From Amphritea balenae (GTDB lineage: Bacteria > Pseudomonadota > Gammaproteobacteria > Pseudomonadales > Balneatricaceae): a stretch of DNA of 64,000 nt. Positions 34,551 to 44,116 of this stretch are shown piece by piece; within the stretch, counting starts at the first letter, position 1; every line of letters starts with the position of its first letter. The stretch lies in NCBI RefSeq assembly GCF_003858655.1, contig NZ_RQXV01000001.1, positions 372,001 through 436,000 on the forward strand. Direction: 5' to 3'. The position numbers and the translations under genes are program-made. The notes under the pieces were generated by a model. It saw only the letters and a program-made list of their open reading frames with translations. It was not told where the DNA came from and searched no databases.

Positions 34551-37093
34551 GTAAAACTAAATTAGTCGTCGCCGGTAACGGCATGGTAGGCCATCAGTTT
34601 CTGCAAAGCATCGCAGACAGCGGCCAGCTGGAACAATTTGAGATCACCGTATTTTGTGAAGAAACCCGTCTGGCATACGACCGGGTCCATCTGAGCGCCT
34701 ATTTTTCAGGTTCCAGTGCCGAAGATCTGGCAATGGGCGATGCAGAAATGTATCGCAACTGGGGACTGAATGTGCTGACTGGCGAAAAAGTCAGCGCTAT
34801 CGATCGTGATAATAAATCTGTGACCACGGATAAAGGCACTGAGCTTGCCTACGATAAACTGGTACTGGCCACTGGATCATTTCCTTTTGTACCGCCAGTA
34901 CCCGGACATGACCGTCAACAGTGCCTGGTATACCGCACCATCGACGATCTCGATGCCATTGCAGCCGTGGCAGAAAAATCTAAAGTTGGCGTCGTGGTAG
35001 GTGGCGGGCTACTGGGTCTTGAAGCTGCTAAAGCACTGACGGACCTGGGGCTAGAGACCCATGTAGTTGAATTTGCACCACGCCTGATGGCCGTGCAGCT
35101 GGACGATGGTGGTGGTGCAATGCTGCGCCACAAGATCGAAGAGCTGGGCGTAAAGGTTCATACCGAGAAAAACACTCAGCTGATTGACGATGGTGAAAAC
35201 CACTTCCATAAAATGAACTTTGCCGATGGCGAAGTACTGGAAACCGACCTTATTCTATTTTCTGCCGGTATTCGCCCAAGAGACGAACTCGCCCGTCAGT
35301 GCGACCTGGAAACCGGTGAACGCGGTGGTATTGTCATCAATAATCAGTGTCAAACCTCTGATCCGGATATTTATGCGATCGGTGAATGTGCACTATGGAA
35401 TAAACAGATATTTGGCCTGGTCGCGCCGGGTAACCAGATGGCCAAAGTGGCGGTGACACACCTTATCGAAGGCTCTGGTAGTTTTACCGGTGCAGATATG
35501 AGCACTAAGTTAAAACTGATGGGTGTCGATGTCGCCAGTATTGGTGATGCCCATGGTCGGACTCCGGGCAGCCGTAACTACACCTTTATTGACGAGCAGA
35601 CCGAAGTCTATAAAAAGCTGGTGGTCTCCGAAGATAATAAACTATTACTCGGTGCCATTCTGGTTGGCGATGCAGAAGAGTACGGTACATTACTGCAGTA
35701 CATGCTTAACGGTATCCATCTACCGGAATTCCCGGATAGCCTGATTCTACCCAACCGGGGTGACGATCAACAGACGGGGCTGGGGGTTGCAGCCCTGCCG
35801 GAGACAGCCCAGGTCTGTTCTTGCCACGACGTGACTAAAGGCGATGTCCGCGCCGCTATCGATGGCGGCTGCTGCACCATCGGTGATGTTAAGGGTGCCA
35901 CTAAAGCGGCCACCGGCTGTGGTGGTTGTGCAGCACTGGTAACAGATCTGGTTAACCATGAGCTGGAAGAGCTGGGTATCGAAGTCAATCGTGATATCTG
36001 TGAGCACTTTCCTCATACCCGGCAGGACCTTTACAACCTGATTCGGGTAGAAGGTATTCGAAGCTTTAGCGAACTGCTAGCTAAGCATGGCCAGGGCCAT
36101 GGTTGTGAAATTTGTCGCCCGGCTGTTGGTAACATTCTGGCCTCTTGCTGGAACGACTACATTCTCACGGAGAGCAATGTCAGCCTGCAGGATACGAACG
36201 ATACCTTCATGGCAAACATGCAAAAAGACGGTACCTATTCGATTGTTCCCAGGGTACCCGGCGGTGAGATCACTCCCGATAAGCTGATCGCACTGGGCCA
36301 GGTAGCGAAAAAATATAACCTCTACACCAAGATAACCGGCGGTCAGCGGGTTGACCTGTTTGGTGCGCGCTTAGAGCAGCTGCCACCTATCTGGCAGGAA
36401 CTGATAGATTCCGGTTTTGAAACCGGCCACGCCTACGGTAAGTCTTTGCGTACCGTCAAATCCTGTGTTGGCAGTACCTGGTGCCGTTTTGGTGTTGATG
36501 ACAGTGCCGGACTGGCAATAGAGCTAGAGGATCGATACAAGGGCCTTCGCGCACCACACAAAATTAAGTTTGCTGTATCCGGTTGTACCCGTGAATGCGC
36601 CGAAGCCCAGAGTAAGGATATTGGCGTCATCGCCACGGAAAATGGCTGGAACCTTTATGTGTGTGGTAATGGCGGCATGAAACCCCGCCATGGTGACCTG
36701 TTTGCCACCGATCTCGATAAAGATACCCTGATTCGTTACATCGATTGCATTCTGATGTTTTACATCAAAACCGCCGATCGTTTACAACGAACCTCTGTCT
36801 GGATGGATAATCTGGAAGGCGGATTAGACTACCTGCAACAGGTCATTATTAATGACTCCCTCAGTCTGAATGACGAGCTTGCGGAGCAGATGAAGCAGGT
36901 AATTGAAAGCTATCAGTGTGAATGGAAAACCACACTGCAGAGCCCTGAAGCCCTGAAGCGTTTCCGTCATTTCGTCAATTCAGAAACCAGCGATGACAAC
37001 ATCGTTTTTGTTGAAGAGCGGCAACAGATTCGCCCTGCCCGTCTGGACGAAAAGGCTGAACTTATCGCTCAACCGATCAAGATGGTCAGCTAA
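34547..37093 (+). CDS. nirB: Nitrite reductase [NAD(P)H], large subunit
   Basis: An 848-residue enzyme that reduces nitrite to ammonium. It has FAD (VVAGNGMVGHQFLQ) and NAD (VVVGGGLLGLEAAKAL) Rossmann motifs, a BFD-type [2Fe-2S] domain (CSCHDVTKGDVR...GCGGC, about residues 425-465) and ferredoxin-like and siroheme-4Fe-4S domains with Cys640, Cys646, Cys680 and Cys684 (SCVGSTWC and GCTREC). Length and domain order are standard. It is coupled to nasB by an ATGA overlap and followed by nirD after 17 bases. Confidence 0.97.
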   Translation: MSKTKLVVAGNGMVGHQFLQSIADSGQLEQFEITVFCEETRLAYDRVHLSAYFSGSSAEDLAMGDAEMYRNWGLNVLTGEKVSAIDRDNKSVTTDKGTELAYDKLVLATGSFPFVPPVPGHDRQQCLVYRTIDDLDAIAAVAEKSKVGVVVGGGLLGLEAAKALTDLGLETHVVEFAPRLMAVQLDDGGGAMLRHKIEELGVKVHTEKNTQLIDDGENHFHKMNFADGEVLETDLILFSAGIRPRDELARQCDLETGERGGIVINNQCQTSDPDIYAIGECALWNKQIFGLVAPGNQMAKVAVTHLIEGSGSFTGADMSTKLKLMGVDVASIGDAHGRTPGSRNYTFIDEQTEVYKKLVVSEDNKLLLGAILVGDAEEYGTLLQYMLNGIHLPEFPDSLILPNRGDDQQTGLGVAALPETAQVCSCHDVTKGDVRAAIDGGCCTIGDVKGATKAATGCGGCAALVTDLVNHELEELGIEVNRDICEHFPHTRQDLYNLIRVEGIRSFSELLAKHGQGHGCEICRPAVGNILASCWNDYILTESNVSLQDTNDTFMANMQKDGTYSIVPRVPGGEITPDKLIALGQVAKKYNLYTKITGGQRVDLFGARLEQLPPIWQELIDSGFETGHAYGKSLRTVKSCVGSTWCRFGVDDSAGLAIELEDRYKGLRAPHKIKFAVSGCTRECAEAQSKDIGVIATENGWNLYVCGNGGMKPRHGDLFATDLDKDTLIRYIDCILMFYIKTADRLQRTSVWMDNLEGGLDYLQQVIINDSLSLNDELAEQMKQVIESYQCEWKTTLQSPEALKRFRHFVNSETSDDNIVFVEERQQIRPARLDEKAELIAQPIKMVS

Positions 37094-37110
37094 GGAAACC
37101 GGAGAATATT

Positions 37111-37446
37111 ATGACTAGCTCAACCCACTGGACAACCGTATGCAAGCAAACAGATCTGGTCCTGGATTCAGGCATCTGCGCTCTGGTTAATGAGATACAG
37201 GTTGCCCTGTTTTGCCTACCAAGCCAAGACGCGGTATTTGCTATCGCTAATACCGACCCTTTCAGTCAGGCGAATGTGCTGTCACGAGGATTAGTTGGCT
37301 CCTTAGGAGAGGACCTTGTCGTGGCCTCCCCGGTATACAAACAGCACTTCTGCCTGCGCAGCGGCCGCTGCTTTGAAGATGAGTCTCAGAGTATTTCAAG
37401 CTGGCCCGCCCGTATAGAAAATGGAAATGTAGAGATCCTGATCTGA
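37111..37446 (+). CDS. nirD: Nitrite reductase [NAD(P)H], small subunit
   Basis: A 111-residue Rieske-fold protein (CALVNEIQVALFCL, then FAIANTDPFS and GLVGSLG...VASPVYKQHFCL) without the Cys/His iron-sulfur ligands, as usual for NirD. It pairs with NirB and is needed for full activity. The short downstream gap (108 bases) leads into the nitrate reductase gene. Confidence 0.94.
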   Translation: MTSSTHWTTVCKQTDLVLDSGICALVNEIQVALFCLPSQDAVFAIANTDPFSQANVLSRGLVGSLGEDLVVASPVYKQHFCLRSGRCFEDESQSISSWPARIENGNVEILI

Positions 37447-37554
37447 CTTCGCCCATTAATAATGCCTGCCATAAATAGTGTATCCCGGTTTGCTCAACCG
37501 GGCTGACCTGGCCATTAAATTTTTGTCTCCACCCCCGCTCTAAGGAAGCCAACC

Positions 37555-40200
37555 ATGAACGCATCGGTTAAGCCAGATAGCTGTACTGTTTCAACAACCT
37601 GCCCCTATTGTGGTGTCGGTTGTGGTGTTACAGCTAAGGTAGAAAATAATCAGTTGATTGCGGTCAGTGGCGATAAACAACATCCTGCCAACCGGGGCAA
37701 GCTCTGCGTAAAAGGCTCAGCACTACATGAAACAACCAGTCATAGTGGCCGCTTACTTGAACCTCAGATAAACGGCCAACCAGTCAGCTGGGATCAGGCT
37801 ATCAATAAAGCGGCTCAGGGCTTTAACAAAGTTATCGAACAGTATGGACCGGACTCCGTCGCCTTTTATCTGTCGGGTCAGCTACTGACCGAAGACTACT
37901 ATGTCGCCAATAAGCTGATGAAAGGCTTTATCGGCTCCAGTAATGTAGATACTAATTCTCGTCTCTGCATGTCTGCGGCTGTCACCGCTCATAAACGCGC
38001 CTTTGGTGCGGACCTTGTACCCGGCTGCTATGAAGATCTGGAACTGGCAGACCTGGTGATACTAGTAGGCTCCAATACTGCCTGGACACACCCGATCGTT
38101 TATCAACGTATTGTCGCAGCCAAAAAGAAACGTCCACAAATGAAAATTGTGGTGGTAGATCCTCGCCGCACAGCAACCTGCGATATTGCAGATCTTCACC
38201 TTGCCCTGAAGCCCGGTAGTGACAGCTACCTGTTTACCGGTCTGTTAAGCTATTTGGCTGATAATAACGGACTGGATACTACGTATATTGCTAACCATAT
38301 CCAGGGCTTTAATGCGGCACTTAGTGCCGCTCAGGAAGCGACCCCCAATACTTCAGAGGTAGCAAAGCACTGCAACTTAGATCCCGATGATCTGCAACAG
38401 TTTTACAACTGGTTCTGCAACATCACAAAAGCAGTGACCCTTTTCTCACAAGGTATTAACCAGTCAGCAACGGGGGCCGATAAAGGCGATGCTATTATCA
38501 ATTGCCATCTGGCCAGCGGTAAAATTGGCAAGCCCGGTGCAACACCTTTCTCTATTACAGGACAACCTAATGCAATGGGCGGTAGAGAAGTTGGAGGACT
38601 GGCTAATCAAATTGCTGCGCATATAGATTTCAGTGAGCCAGGTAACAGCAAGCTGGTCGAAACGTTCTGGCAAGCACCTAACATGTCCCATAAAGAAGGC
38701 CTGAAAGCCGTCGATATGTTTAACGCTGTCAAAGACAGAAAGATCAGAGCCATCTGGATTATGGGCACCAATCCCGTGGTTAGCATGCCGGACTCAAACC
38801 TGATTCAAAAAGCATTACAACAATGCGAACTGGTTGTAGTCTCCGATTGTGTCGAAAAAACTGATACTACTATGTGCGCCGACATCCTGTTTCCGGCAAC
38901 CAGCTGGGGCGAAAAGAACGGCACAGTGACCAACTCTGAGCGGACGATATCACGACAGAAAAGTTTTTTGATGGCGCCAGGTAAAAGCCGTCATGACTGG
39001 CAGATCATCTGCTCCATGGCACAAGCAATGGGCTTTAAAAACGGTTTCAATTTCACCGATCCTGCGCAGATTTTTACTGAACACGCCGCACTTTCCGGCT
39101 TCAAAAACGAGGGCAAACGGCTCTTTAATATATCCGCCCTCAGTACTCTGTCAGAACAGCAGTACGATCATCTGGAACCGGTTCAATGGCCCGCTGTCAG
39201 CACTACAAAAAGTAGTCCTAGGTTATTTACTGATGGAAAATTCAATACGCTGTCTGGTAAGGCATTAATGGTTACCGTGCGTCCAACGCTACCTGTCAAT
39301 CAGGCTAGTGCAGAGTACCCATATATTTTAAACACCGGGCGTATCCGGGACCAGTGGCACTCAATGACCCGTACAGCTAAAGCGATAAAGCTACTCAGAC
39401 ATATTGAACAGCCTTTCATAGAGATTTCTCCAAGTGATGCTGACCACCTGAACATTCAGACAAATGCATTGCTTGAGGTCAGTAATGCGCTGGGGCACTG
39501 TGTAGCAAAAGCGAAAGTGACGGCTGAGCAACAACCCGGCTCTGTATTTATGCCCATCCACTGGAATAACCGTTACGCTGCAGCCGCCAGGGTCGGTAAT
39601 CTGGTGCCGCCCATACGGGGAAGAGTATCGGGTCAGCCCGAAAGCAAGCACGCCCCGGTGAAAATTAATAAACTTAACACAGCCTGGCAAGGCATACTGA
39701 TCTGTAACCAGGAGCTGTCTGATTTACCTTGTGAATACTGGTGCAAAATCCCGCTCAAACAGGGTTACCGCTATGAACTGACTGGCACATCCCTGCCTGA
39801 AAACTGGCAACAATGGATCAGCTCGGTGGTTACAACCAGTTCCGATACTATTACTTTAAGCTCAACCGGAGATTATCGTAAGATCAGTTTTATTGATAAC
39901 AAGCCTGAATTAATTTTCTTTAGCTCTACTGAGTATCTGCCGAATGCAAACTGGCTGTGTAAAGAGTTCAATGAAGAGATCACTACTCCAGCCCAGCGAA
40001 TGGCGCTGCTGGCAGGAAAACCGATAGATAACAGCGATGATTGCGGTTCGGTTATCTGTAGCTGTTTTGAAGTGGGAGAGAAAACGATCCGTCAGGCTAT
40101 TAACAAAGGCGCAAATAGTACAGAAAAACTAGCCGAGCAACTTAAGTGCGGCAGCAACTGCGGTTCCTGCCTGCCAGAAATCAAAGCGATGCTCGGATAA
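37555..40200 (+). CDS. nasA: Assimilatory nitrate reductase, molybdopterin catalytic subunit
   Basis: An 881-residue cytoplasmic enzyme (called NasA or NasC in different organisms) that reduces nitrate to nitrite. It starts with CPYCGVGCGV and GKLCVKG, the four-Cys [4Fe-4S] site, then the molybdopterin domains (NSRLCMSAAV, GSNTAWTHP, QPNAMGGREVGG, IMGTNPVVSMPD), the C-terminal cofactor domain (TGRIRDQWHSMTRT) and a BFD-like [2Fe-2S] domain (CSCFEVGEKTI...CGSNCGSCLPE) at the end. Electrons probably come from the nasB product. Its last 20 bases overlap dgkA on the other strand. The window contains no molybdenum-cofactor genes. Confidence 0.95.
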   Translation: MNASVKPDSCTVSTTCPYCGVGCGVTAKVENNQLIAVSGDKQHPANRGKLCVKGSALHETTSHSGRLLEPQINGQPVSWDQAINKAAQGFNKVIEQYGPDSVAFYLSGQLLTEDYYVANKLMKGFIGSSNVDTNSRLCMSAAVTAHKRAFGADLVPGCYEDLELADLVILVGSNTAWTHPIVYQRIVAAKKKRPQMKIVVVDPRRTATCDIADLHLALKPGSDSYLFTGLLSYLADNNGLDTTYIANHIQGFNAALSAAQEATPNTSEVAKHCNLDPDDLQQFYNWFCNITKAVTLFSQGINQSATGADKGDAIINCHLASGKIGKPGATPFSITGQPNAMGGREVGGLANQIAAHIDFSEPGNSKLVETFWQAPNMSHKEGLKAVDMFNAVKDRKIRAIWIMGTNPVVSMPDSNLIQKALQQCELVVVSDCVEKTDTTMCADILFPATSWGEKNGTVTNSERTISRQKSFLMAPGKSRHDWQIICSMAQAMGFKNGFNFTDPAQIFTEHAALSGFKNEGKRLFNISALSTLSEQQYDHLEPVQWPAVSTTKSSPRLFTDGKFNTLSGKALMVTVRPTLPVNQASAEYPYILNTGRIRDQWHSMTRTAKAIKLLRHIEQPFIEISPSDADHLNIQTNALLEVSNALGHCVAKAKVTAEQQPGSVFMPIHWNNRYAAAARVGNLVPPIRGRVSGQPESKHAPVKINKLNTAWQGILICNQELSDLPCEYWCKIPLKQGYRYELTGTSLPENWQQWISSVVTTSSDTITLSSTGDYRKISFIDNKPELIFFSSTEYLPNANWLCKEFNEEITTPAQRMALLAGKPIDNSDDCGSVICSCFEVGEKTIRQAINKGANSTEKLAEQLKCGSNCGSCLPEIKAMLG

Positions 40201-40576
40201 CGTCCAGATAACCGTTGTCCCAGGCAACACAGGCCCAGACTATCCAGGTCATATTCAACATCATGAATACTGCTGCGGAGCCCATATCTTTGGCACGCCC
40301 GGCCAGTTCATGGTACTCAGGCCCCCAGCGATCCACGACCGCTTCAAGCGCTGAGTTAACGATTTCAAATGTCAGAACAAAAATACAACAGCTAATGAGT
40401 AGCGCTAGCTGCAGACCTGACTCCGCTAGCCAGAACGCGGCGGGAATAACAATCGGCAGCGCAGCAACTTCATAGCGAAAAGCCGGTTCTTCCCGCCAAG
40501 CAGCTCTAATACCTTGCAACGAATATTTAGTCGCATAATAGAATCGCTTTAAACCCGTCTGTTTAATCGGTTGCAT
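40181..40576 (-). CDS. dgkA: Diacylglycerol kinase
   Basis: A 131-residue small inner-membrane enzyme with three membrane helices that recycles diacylglycerol to phosphatidic acid. The catalytic block FEIVNSALEAVVDRWG and HELAGRAKDMGSAAV is intact. Length is normal. Convergent with nasA, overlapping it by 20 bases. Confidence 0.96.
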   Translation of the reverse strand: MQPIKQTGLKRFYYATKYSLQGIRAAWREEPAFRYEVAALPIVIPAAFWLAESGLQLALLISCCIFVLTFEIVNSALEAVVDRWGPEYHELAGRAKDMGSAAVFMMLNMTWIVWACVAWDNGYLDVIRASL

Positions 40577-41180
40577 GTGATGAATAACTTTTGATTTGAG
40601 AAGCCCGCATTAAAACATGAAAGTTATAAGCTTACTATTACCTTGCTCTCCTGACTTTATACCGGCCAGCGAACATGCAAAATGCAAAGCATTACCTGTG
40701 TGATTATCACAGGGAGATGTGATCTGAGGCCCAGAACAAACACTCACAACCAGAGTAAAAATCATCATCAAGCGCTTGAGAAGCGTTAACATTGGAACTG
40801 ATTCAGCTGCGGTATAGCAGGAGGTACTTTTCTTGCGGCTTCGCCCCGAAAATAGAGCCACTGGTGCTTTCTATCTCAGAGACAAAACCCGCCAACTTTT
40901 ACCTAAATCCCTCAAGAGCGCAACGGATTCAAAATTATTCAGTCTGAACCATTTAAAAAGGACCTAACTGCACTATTCGCAACTATCCCAGTTTAAGTTT
41001 TTACTATTTCAGTGCTATAGTGCACGGGTGATTCACTTTCGTGTAAGCACTTTTATATCTCCTGTTGTGAAAGCACTTACACTGATAGTTTCACCCCCTC
41101 CACGGATGTATTTAATCTGTTGAATGTTGAACAGATGCAGTAAGGATTATTGAGTTTTATCTGGAACAAACTTTATTTTG
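40577..41180. other. Gene-free region between dgkA and a small gene
   Basis: About 600 bases. A 60-83 codon frame on the minus strand (40,610-40,861) lacks a ribosome site and support. Near 41,040-41,082 there is an inverted pair GTGTAAGCACTTT / AAAGCACTTACAC, possibly an operator or promoter region for the small gene to the right. Confidence 0.45.
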
Positions 41181-41396
41181 ATGAATAATAGTGAAGTAGA
41201 TAATCAACTGGGCACTCTAAGCCTGGAACAGCTAAATAGCTTGCAGGAAAAATTAAAACTGAAAGCCGCTGAAAAGAAACAGGCGATTAAGGCCGCAAGC
41301 AAAGTACCACCGCGTAGCCAGTCTGACATAGAAAAATTAGCCGAACTTCAGGGTCTTGACCTGAGCGGTCTGATGCGGGAAATATCTAAGCGATAA
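41181..41396 (+). CDS. Small hypothetical protein
   Basis: A 71-residue, charged, helical protein (SLEQLNSLQEKLKLKAAEKK, then a Pro-Arg break and a second helix ending LMREISKR). It has no membrane segment or known motif; the first helix has coiled-coil character. I use the ATG at 41,181 rather than the TTG before it. It is 40 bases upstream of dusA and may be cotranscribed with it. The family is not recognised. Confidence 0.6.
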   Translation: MNNSEVDNQLGTLSLEQLNSLQEKLKLKAAEKKQAIKAASKVPPRSQSDIEKLAELQGLDLSGLMREISKR

Positions 41397-41436
41397 CCCC
41401 ATTTACGATTCATTGATATTTTAAGTAAGCAGGCAG

Positions 41437-42420
41437 ATGTCCGACTACTCTTCAGCTCCCCTAAAACGCACATTTTGCGTTGCCCCGATGATGGAATGGA
41501 CCGACCGCCATTGTCGCTACTTTCACCGCCTGATCAGCCAGAACGCTGTGCTCTATACAGAGATGGTAACTACTGGAGCACTTATTCATGGCGATAATGA
41601 GCGTTTCCTCCGTTTTAATCCCGAAGAGCAGCCTGTCGCACTACAACTGGGCGGCAGTAATCCTGAAGATCTAACCCGCTGTACGCGCATGGCTGAAGAT
41701 TTTGGTTATAACGAAGTTAACCTTAATGTTGGCTGCCCGAGCGACCGGGTACAGAATAATATGATCGGTGCCTGCCTGATGGCACACCCTCAACTAGTTG
41801 CCGAGTGCCTGTATAAGATGCAACAAGCCGTTGCTATCCCTGTGACGGTCAAACACCGTCTGGGAATCGATGATATGGACAGCTACGAACAGCTGTATCA
41901 GTTTGTCGCCACGGTCAGTGAATCAGGCTGTAAAACCTTTATCATTCATGCAAGAAAAGCAATACTCAAAGGCTTAAGCCCCAAAGAAAATCGCGATATC
42001 CCGCCTTTGAAATATGAATGGGCTTATAAGATAAAGCAAGAATTCCCTGATCTTGAAATCCTGATCAATGGCGGTATTAAAACATTAGAAGAGTGTCGCA
42101 CTCATTTGCAACATACCGATGGTGTGATGGTGGGTCGGGAAGCCTATCATAACCCTTATATGATGGCCGAAGTGGATGCCCTTTATAATCCAGACGCAGC
42201 CACTAAAAGCCGTATTGAAATTATTGAACAGATGTACCCTTATATAGAGGAGCAACTGCGTCAGGGGGTATTTCTGGGCCATATGACCCGCCACCTGCTT
42301 GGACTGTTTCATGCTCAACGCGGTGGCCGTCAGTTCCGCCGTTATCTGAGTGAGAATGCCCATCGCACTGGTGCAGATGTGGATGTATTGAAGCAAGCTG
42401 TTGCTAAAGTTACCGAATAA
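41437..42420 (+). CDS. dusA: tRNA-dihydrouridine synthase A
   Basis: A 327-residue flavoenzyme that reduces uridine 20/20a in tRNA. It shows APMMEWTDRHCR, ALQLGGSNPEDL, the catalytic Cys in NVGCPSDRVQNN, KHRLGIDD, FIIHARKA and the FMN phosphate-binding INGGI and GVMVGREAY. The ending HLLGLFHAQRGGRQFRRYLSENAHR is typical of DusA rather than DusB or DusC. Confidence 0.96.
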   Translation: MSDYSSAPLKRTFCVAPMMEWTDRHCRYFHRLISQNAVLYTEMVTTGALIHGDNERFLRFNPEEQPVALQLGGSNPEDLTRCTRMAEDFGYNEVNLNVGCPSDRVQNNMIGACLMAHPQLVAECLYKMQQAVAIPVTVKHRLGIDDMDSYEQLYQFVATVSESGCKTFIIHARKAILKGLSPKENRDIPPLKYEWAYKIKQEFPDLEILINGGIKTLEECRTHLQHTDGVMVGREAYHNPYMMAEVDALYNPDAATKSRIEIIEQMYPYIEEQLRQGVFLGHMTRHLLGLFHAQRGGRQFRRYLSENAHRTGADVDVLKQAVAKVTE

Positions 42421-42444
42421 GACAAGATTACAGGAAGACTATTT

Positions 42445-43401
42445 ATGGAAAGCCAGCTGGATCAGCTAAAAAAGATGACAACTATTGTCGCCGACACAGG
42501 TGATATTGAAGCTATTCGTCAGTTAAAACCGGTTGATGCGACAACCAATCCCTCTTTATTGCTAAAAGCCAGCCAGGATCCTGCATATCACCCTTACCTT
42601 GAGCAGGCAAAAGCCTGGGCACTCACTCAGGGTGGCAGCAGCAGTGAGCAGCTAACCAATATGACCGACAAACTGGCTGTTCTGGCCGGCTGTGAAATTC
42701 TGTCGCTGATTCCAGGTCGCATCTCAACTGAGGTGGACGCCCGCTTGTCTTTTGACACTTCAGCGTCGGTGGAAAAAGCCAAGAAACTGATCGGTTTATA
42801 TAATGAAGCGGGTATCAGTAATGATCGTGTGCTTATTAAAATCGCATCAACCTGGGAAGGTATTGAAGCTGCACGCCAACTGGAAAAAGAAGGCATCAAC
42901 TGCAATCTGACACTACTGTTCGGCTTCTCACAGGCTATCGCCTGCGCTGATGCTGGCGCGTTCCTCATCTCACCTTTTGTTGGCCGCATTCTTGACTGGT
43001 ACAAAGCCAGCAGCCCTGAAGGCACTGACTTTTCAGGTGCTAAAGACCCAGGCGTACAATCGGTAAGCAAGATATTTAACTACTACAAAACCCACAGCTA
43101 TGACACGGTTGTTATGGGTGCCAGTTTCCGGAACAGCGAAGAGATTCGACAGTTAGCCGGCTGTGACCGTTTAACGATAAGCCCTGCGCTAATTACCGAA
43201 CTAGCAGAGACTAACCTGCCACTTGATCAGAAGCTGTTTTCTGATAACCCGGTTTGTAGCGATAGCAAGTTAGAAAACAGTGAAACACTGTTCCGCTGGT
43301 CAATGAATGAAGACGCTATGGCGACTGAAAAGCTGGCCGAAGGAATCAGAAACTTTGCCATTGACCAGGCTAAGCTTGAACAGATTCTAAGCCGACTATA
43401 A
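42445..43401 (+). CDS. tal: Transaldolase
   Basis: A 318-residue class I aldolase of the pentose phosphate pathway (TalB type). Visible are [11 protein letters not shown], the Schiff-base Lys in [31 protein letters not shown] and [12 protein letters not shown]. It lies 24 bases after dusA and is followed by a strong terminator. Confidence 0.97.
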   Translation: MESQLDQLKKMTTIVADTGDIEAIRQLKPVDATTNPSLLLKASQDPAYHPYLEQAKAWALTQGGSSSEQLTNMTDKLAVLAGCEILSLIPGRISTEVDARLSFDTSASVEKAKKLIGLYNEAGISNDRVLIKIASTWEGIEAARQLEKEGINCNLTLLFGFSQAIACADAGAFLISPFVGRILDWYKASSPEGTDFSGAKDPGVQSVSKIFNYYKTHSYDTVVMGASFRNSEEIRQLAGCDRLTISPALITELAETNLPLDQKLFSDNPVCSDSKLENSETLFRWSMNEDAMATEKLAEGIRNFAIDQAKLEQILSRL

Positions 43402-43420
43402 ACATATCAGTTCTACCTTA

Positions 43421-43455
43421 AGCTCCCCCGGCCTATCGGGGGAGCCCTCCTTTTA
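43421..43455 (+). terminator. tal terminator
   Basis: GCTCCCCCG, six bases, CGGGGGAGC followed by CCTCCTTTT, about 20 bases after the tal stop. Confidence 0.85.
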
Positions 43456-43520
43456 CCCCCTCCACTCTTTCCTCTGCCGACCACCTACTGAATCGGGTAC
43501 ACCCGGTATAAGATCTTCAA

Positions 43521-43693
43521 TTTTTACCACAAAAAACACAGAGAACTGTAAGAACACAGCACCCAAGGCACGTGTTAAGAATAGAGGGAAATTTAATTTA
43601 GAAGGTAATGGCGTGCTACTTTACGAAGCTAAGATAAGCCCGGTGTACGACTTTTTCAACCTCTGTGCTCTCGGTGATCTCAGTGGTGCAAAC
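43521..43693. repeat. Possible palindromic dispersed element of the ACCACAGAG type
   Basis: The ends are imperfectly complementary: TTTTTACCACAAAAAACACA then GAG at the left, CTCTGTGCTCTCGGTGATCT then CAGTGGTGCAAA at the right. Elements with ACCAC...CACAGAG ends are scattered in many proteobacteria. Only one copy is in this window, so the call rests on end structure and recollection. Confidence 0.45.
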
Positions 43694-43833
43694 GCTTTTA
43701 AAGGAACGTCAATTATCACAGTACCCAAGGGGTATGCTAAGAACACATAAAAATACTAACTGAGTTTAAGTTAGCCAAAGTAAGTTAAGCTCAGAGTGAG
43801 CTTATCGGAAATGCACTACGTTCAAGCAATAAA

Positions 43834-43861
43834 AAGGGCTCTATGACATCCCGTCATGAGC
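43834..43861 (-). terminator. Minus-strand terminator, probably for mlaA
   Basis: On the minus strand GGGCTCATGAC, five bases, GTCAT-A-GAGCCC followed by TTTTTATTG. It lies about 255 bases after the mlaA stop. Confidence 0.65.
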
Positions 43862-44116
43862 CCTCACCAGCTTCCTTGCCGAAAGTCGCAATATCCCTTA
43901 GCGACTCTTTTGACTCTTTTAACTGTTATTAGCAGCTACTGCATCTCGTATCCCTGAGAAGCTTACAATCCGTTATTCCTGCAACAACAAATTTAGTTTA
44001 ATACTCTCACCCTTTAAAACCATAGGAAATAGTCTTAAATTTCAAACACATAAAATGTGCCACAGGAAATGACATATCATTAAGCCAATCGCTTATAAAA
44101 AACATCAACAACAAAA

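Larger units (their letters stand above)
43456..44116. other. Gene-free region between tal and mlaA
   Basis: About 660 bases with no supported gene. It holds a possible dispersed palindromic element (43,521-43,693) and the likely mlaA terminator at 43,834-43,861. Confidence 0.5.

Noticed and set aside
40610-40861. An 83-codon minus-strand frame with a hydrophobic stretch, possible small secreted protein
   Set aside because: No ribosome site at any start, poor codon use and no recognisable motif.
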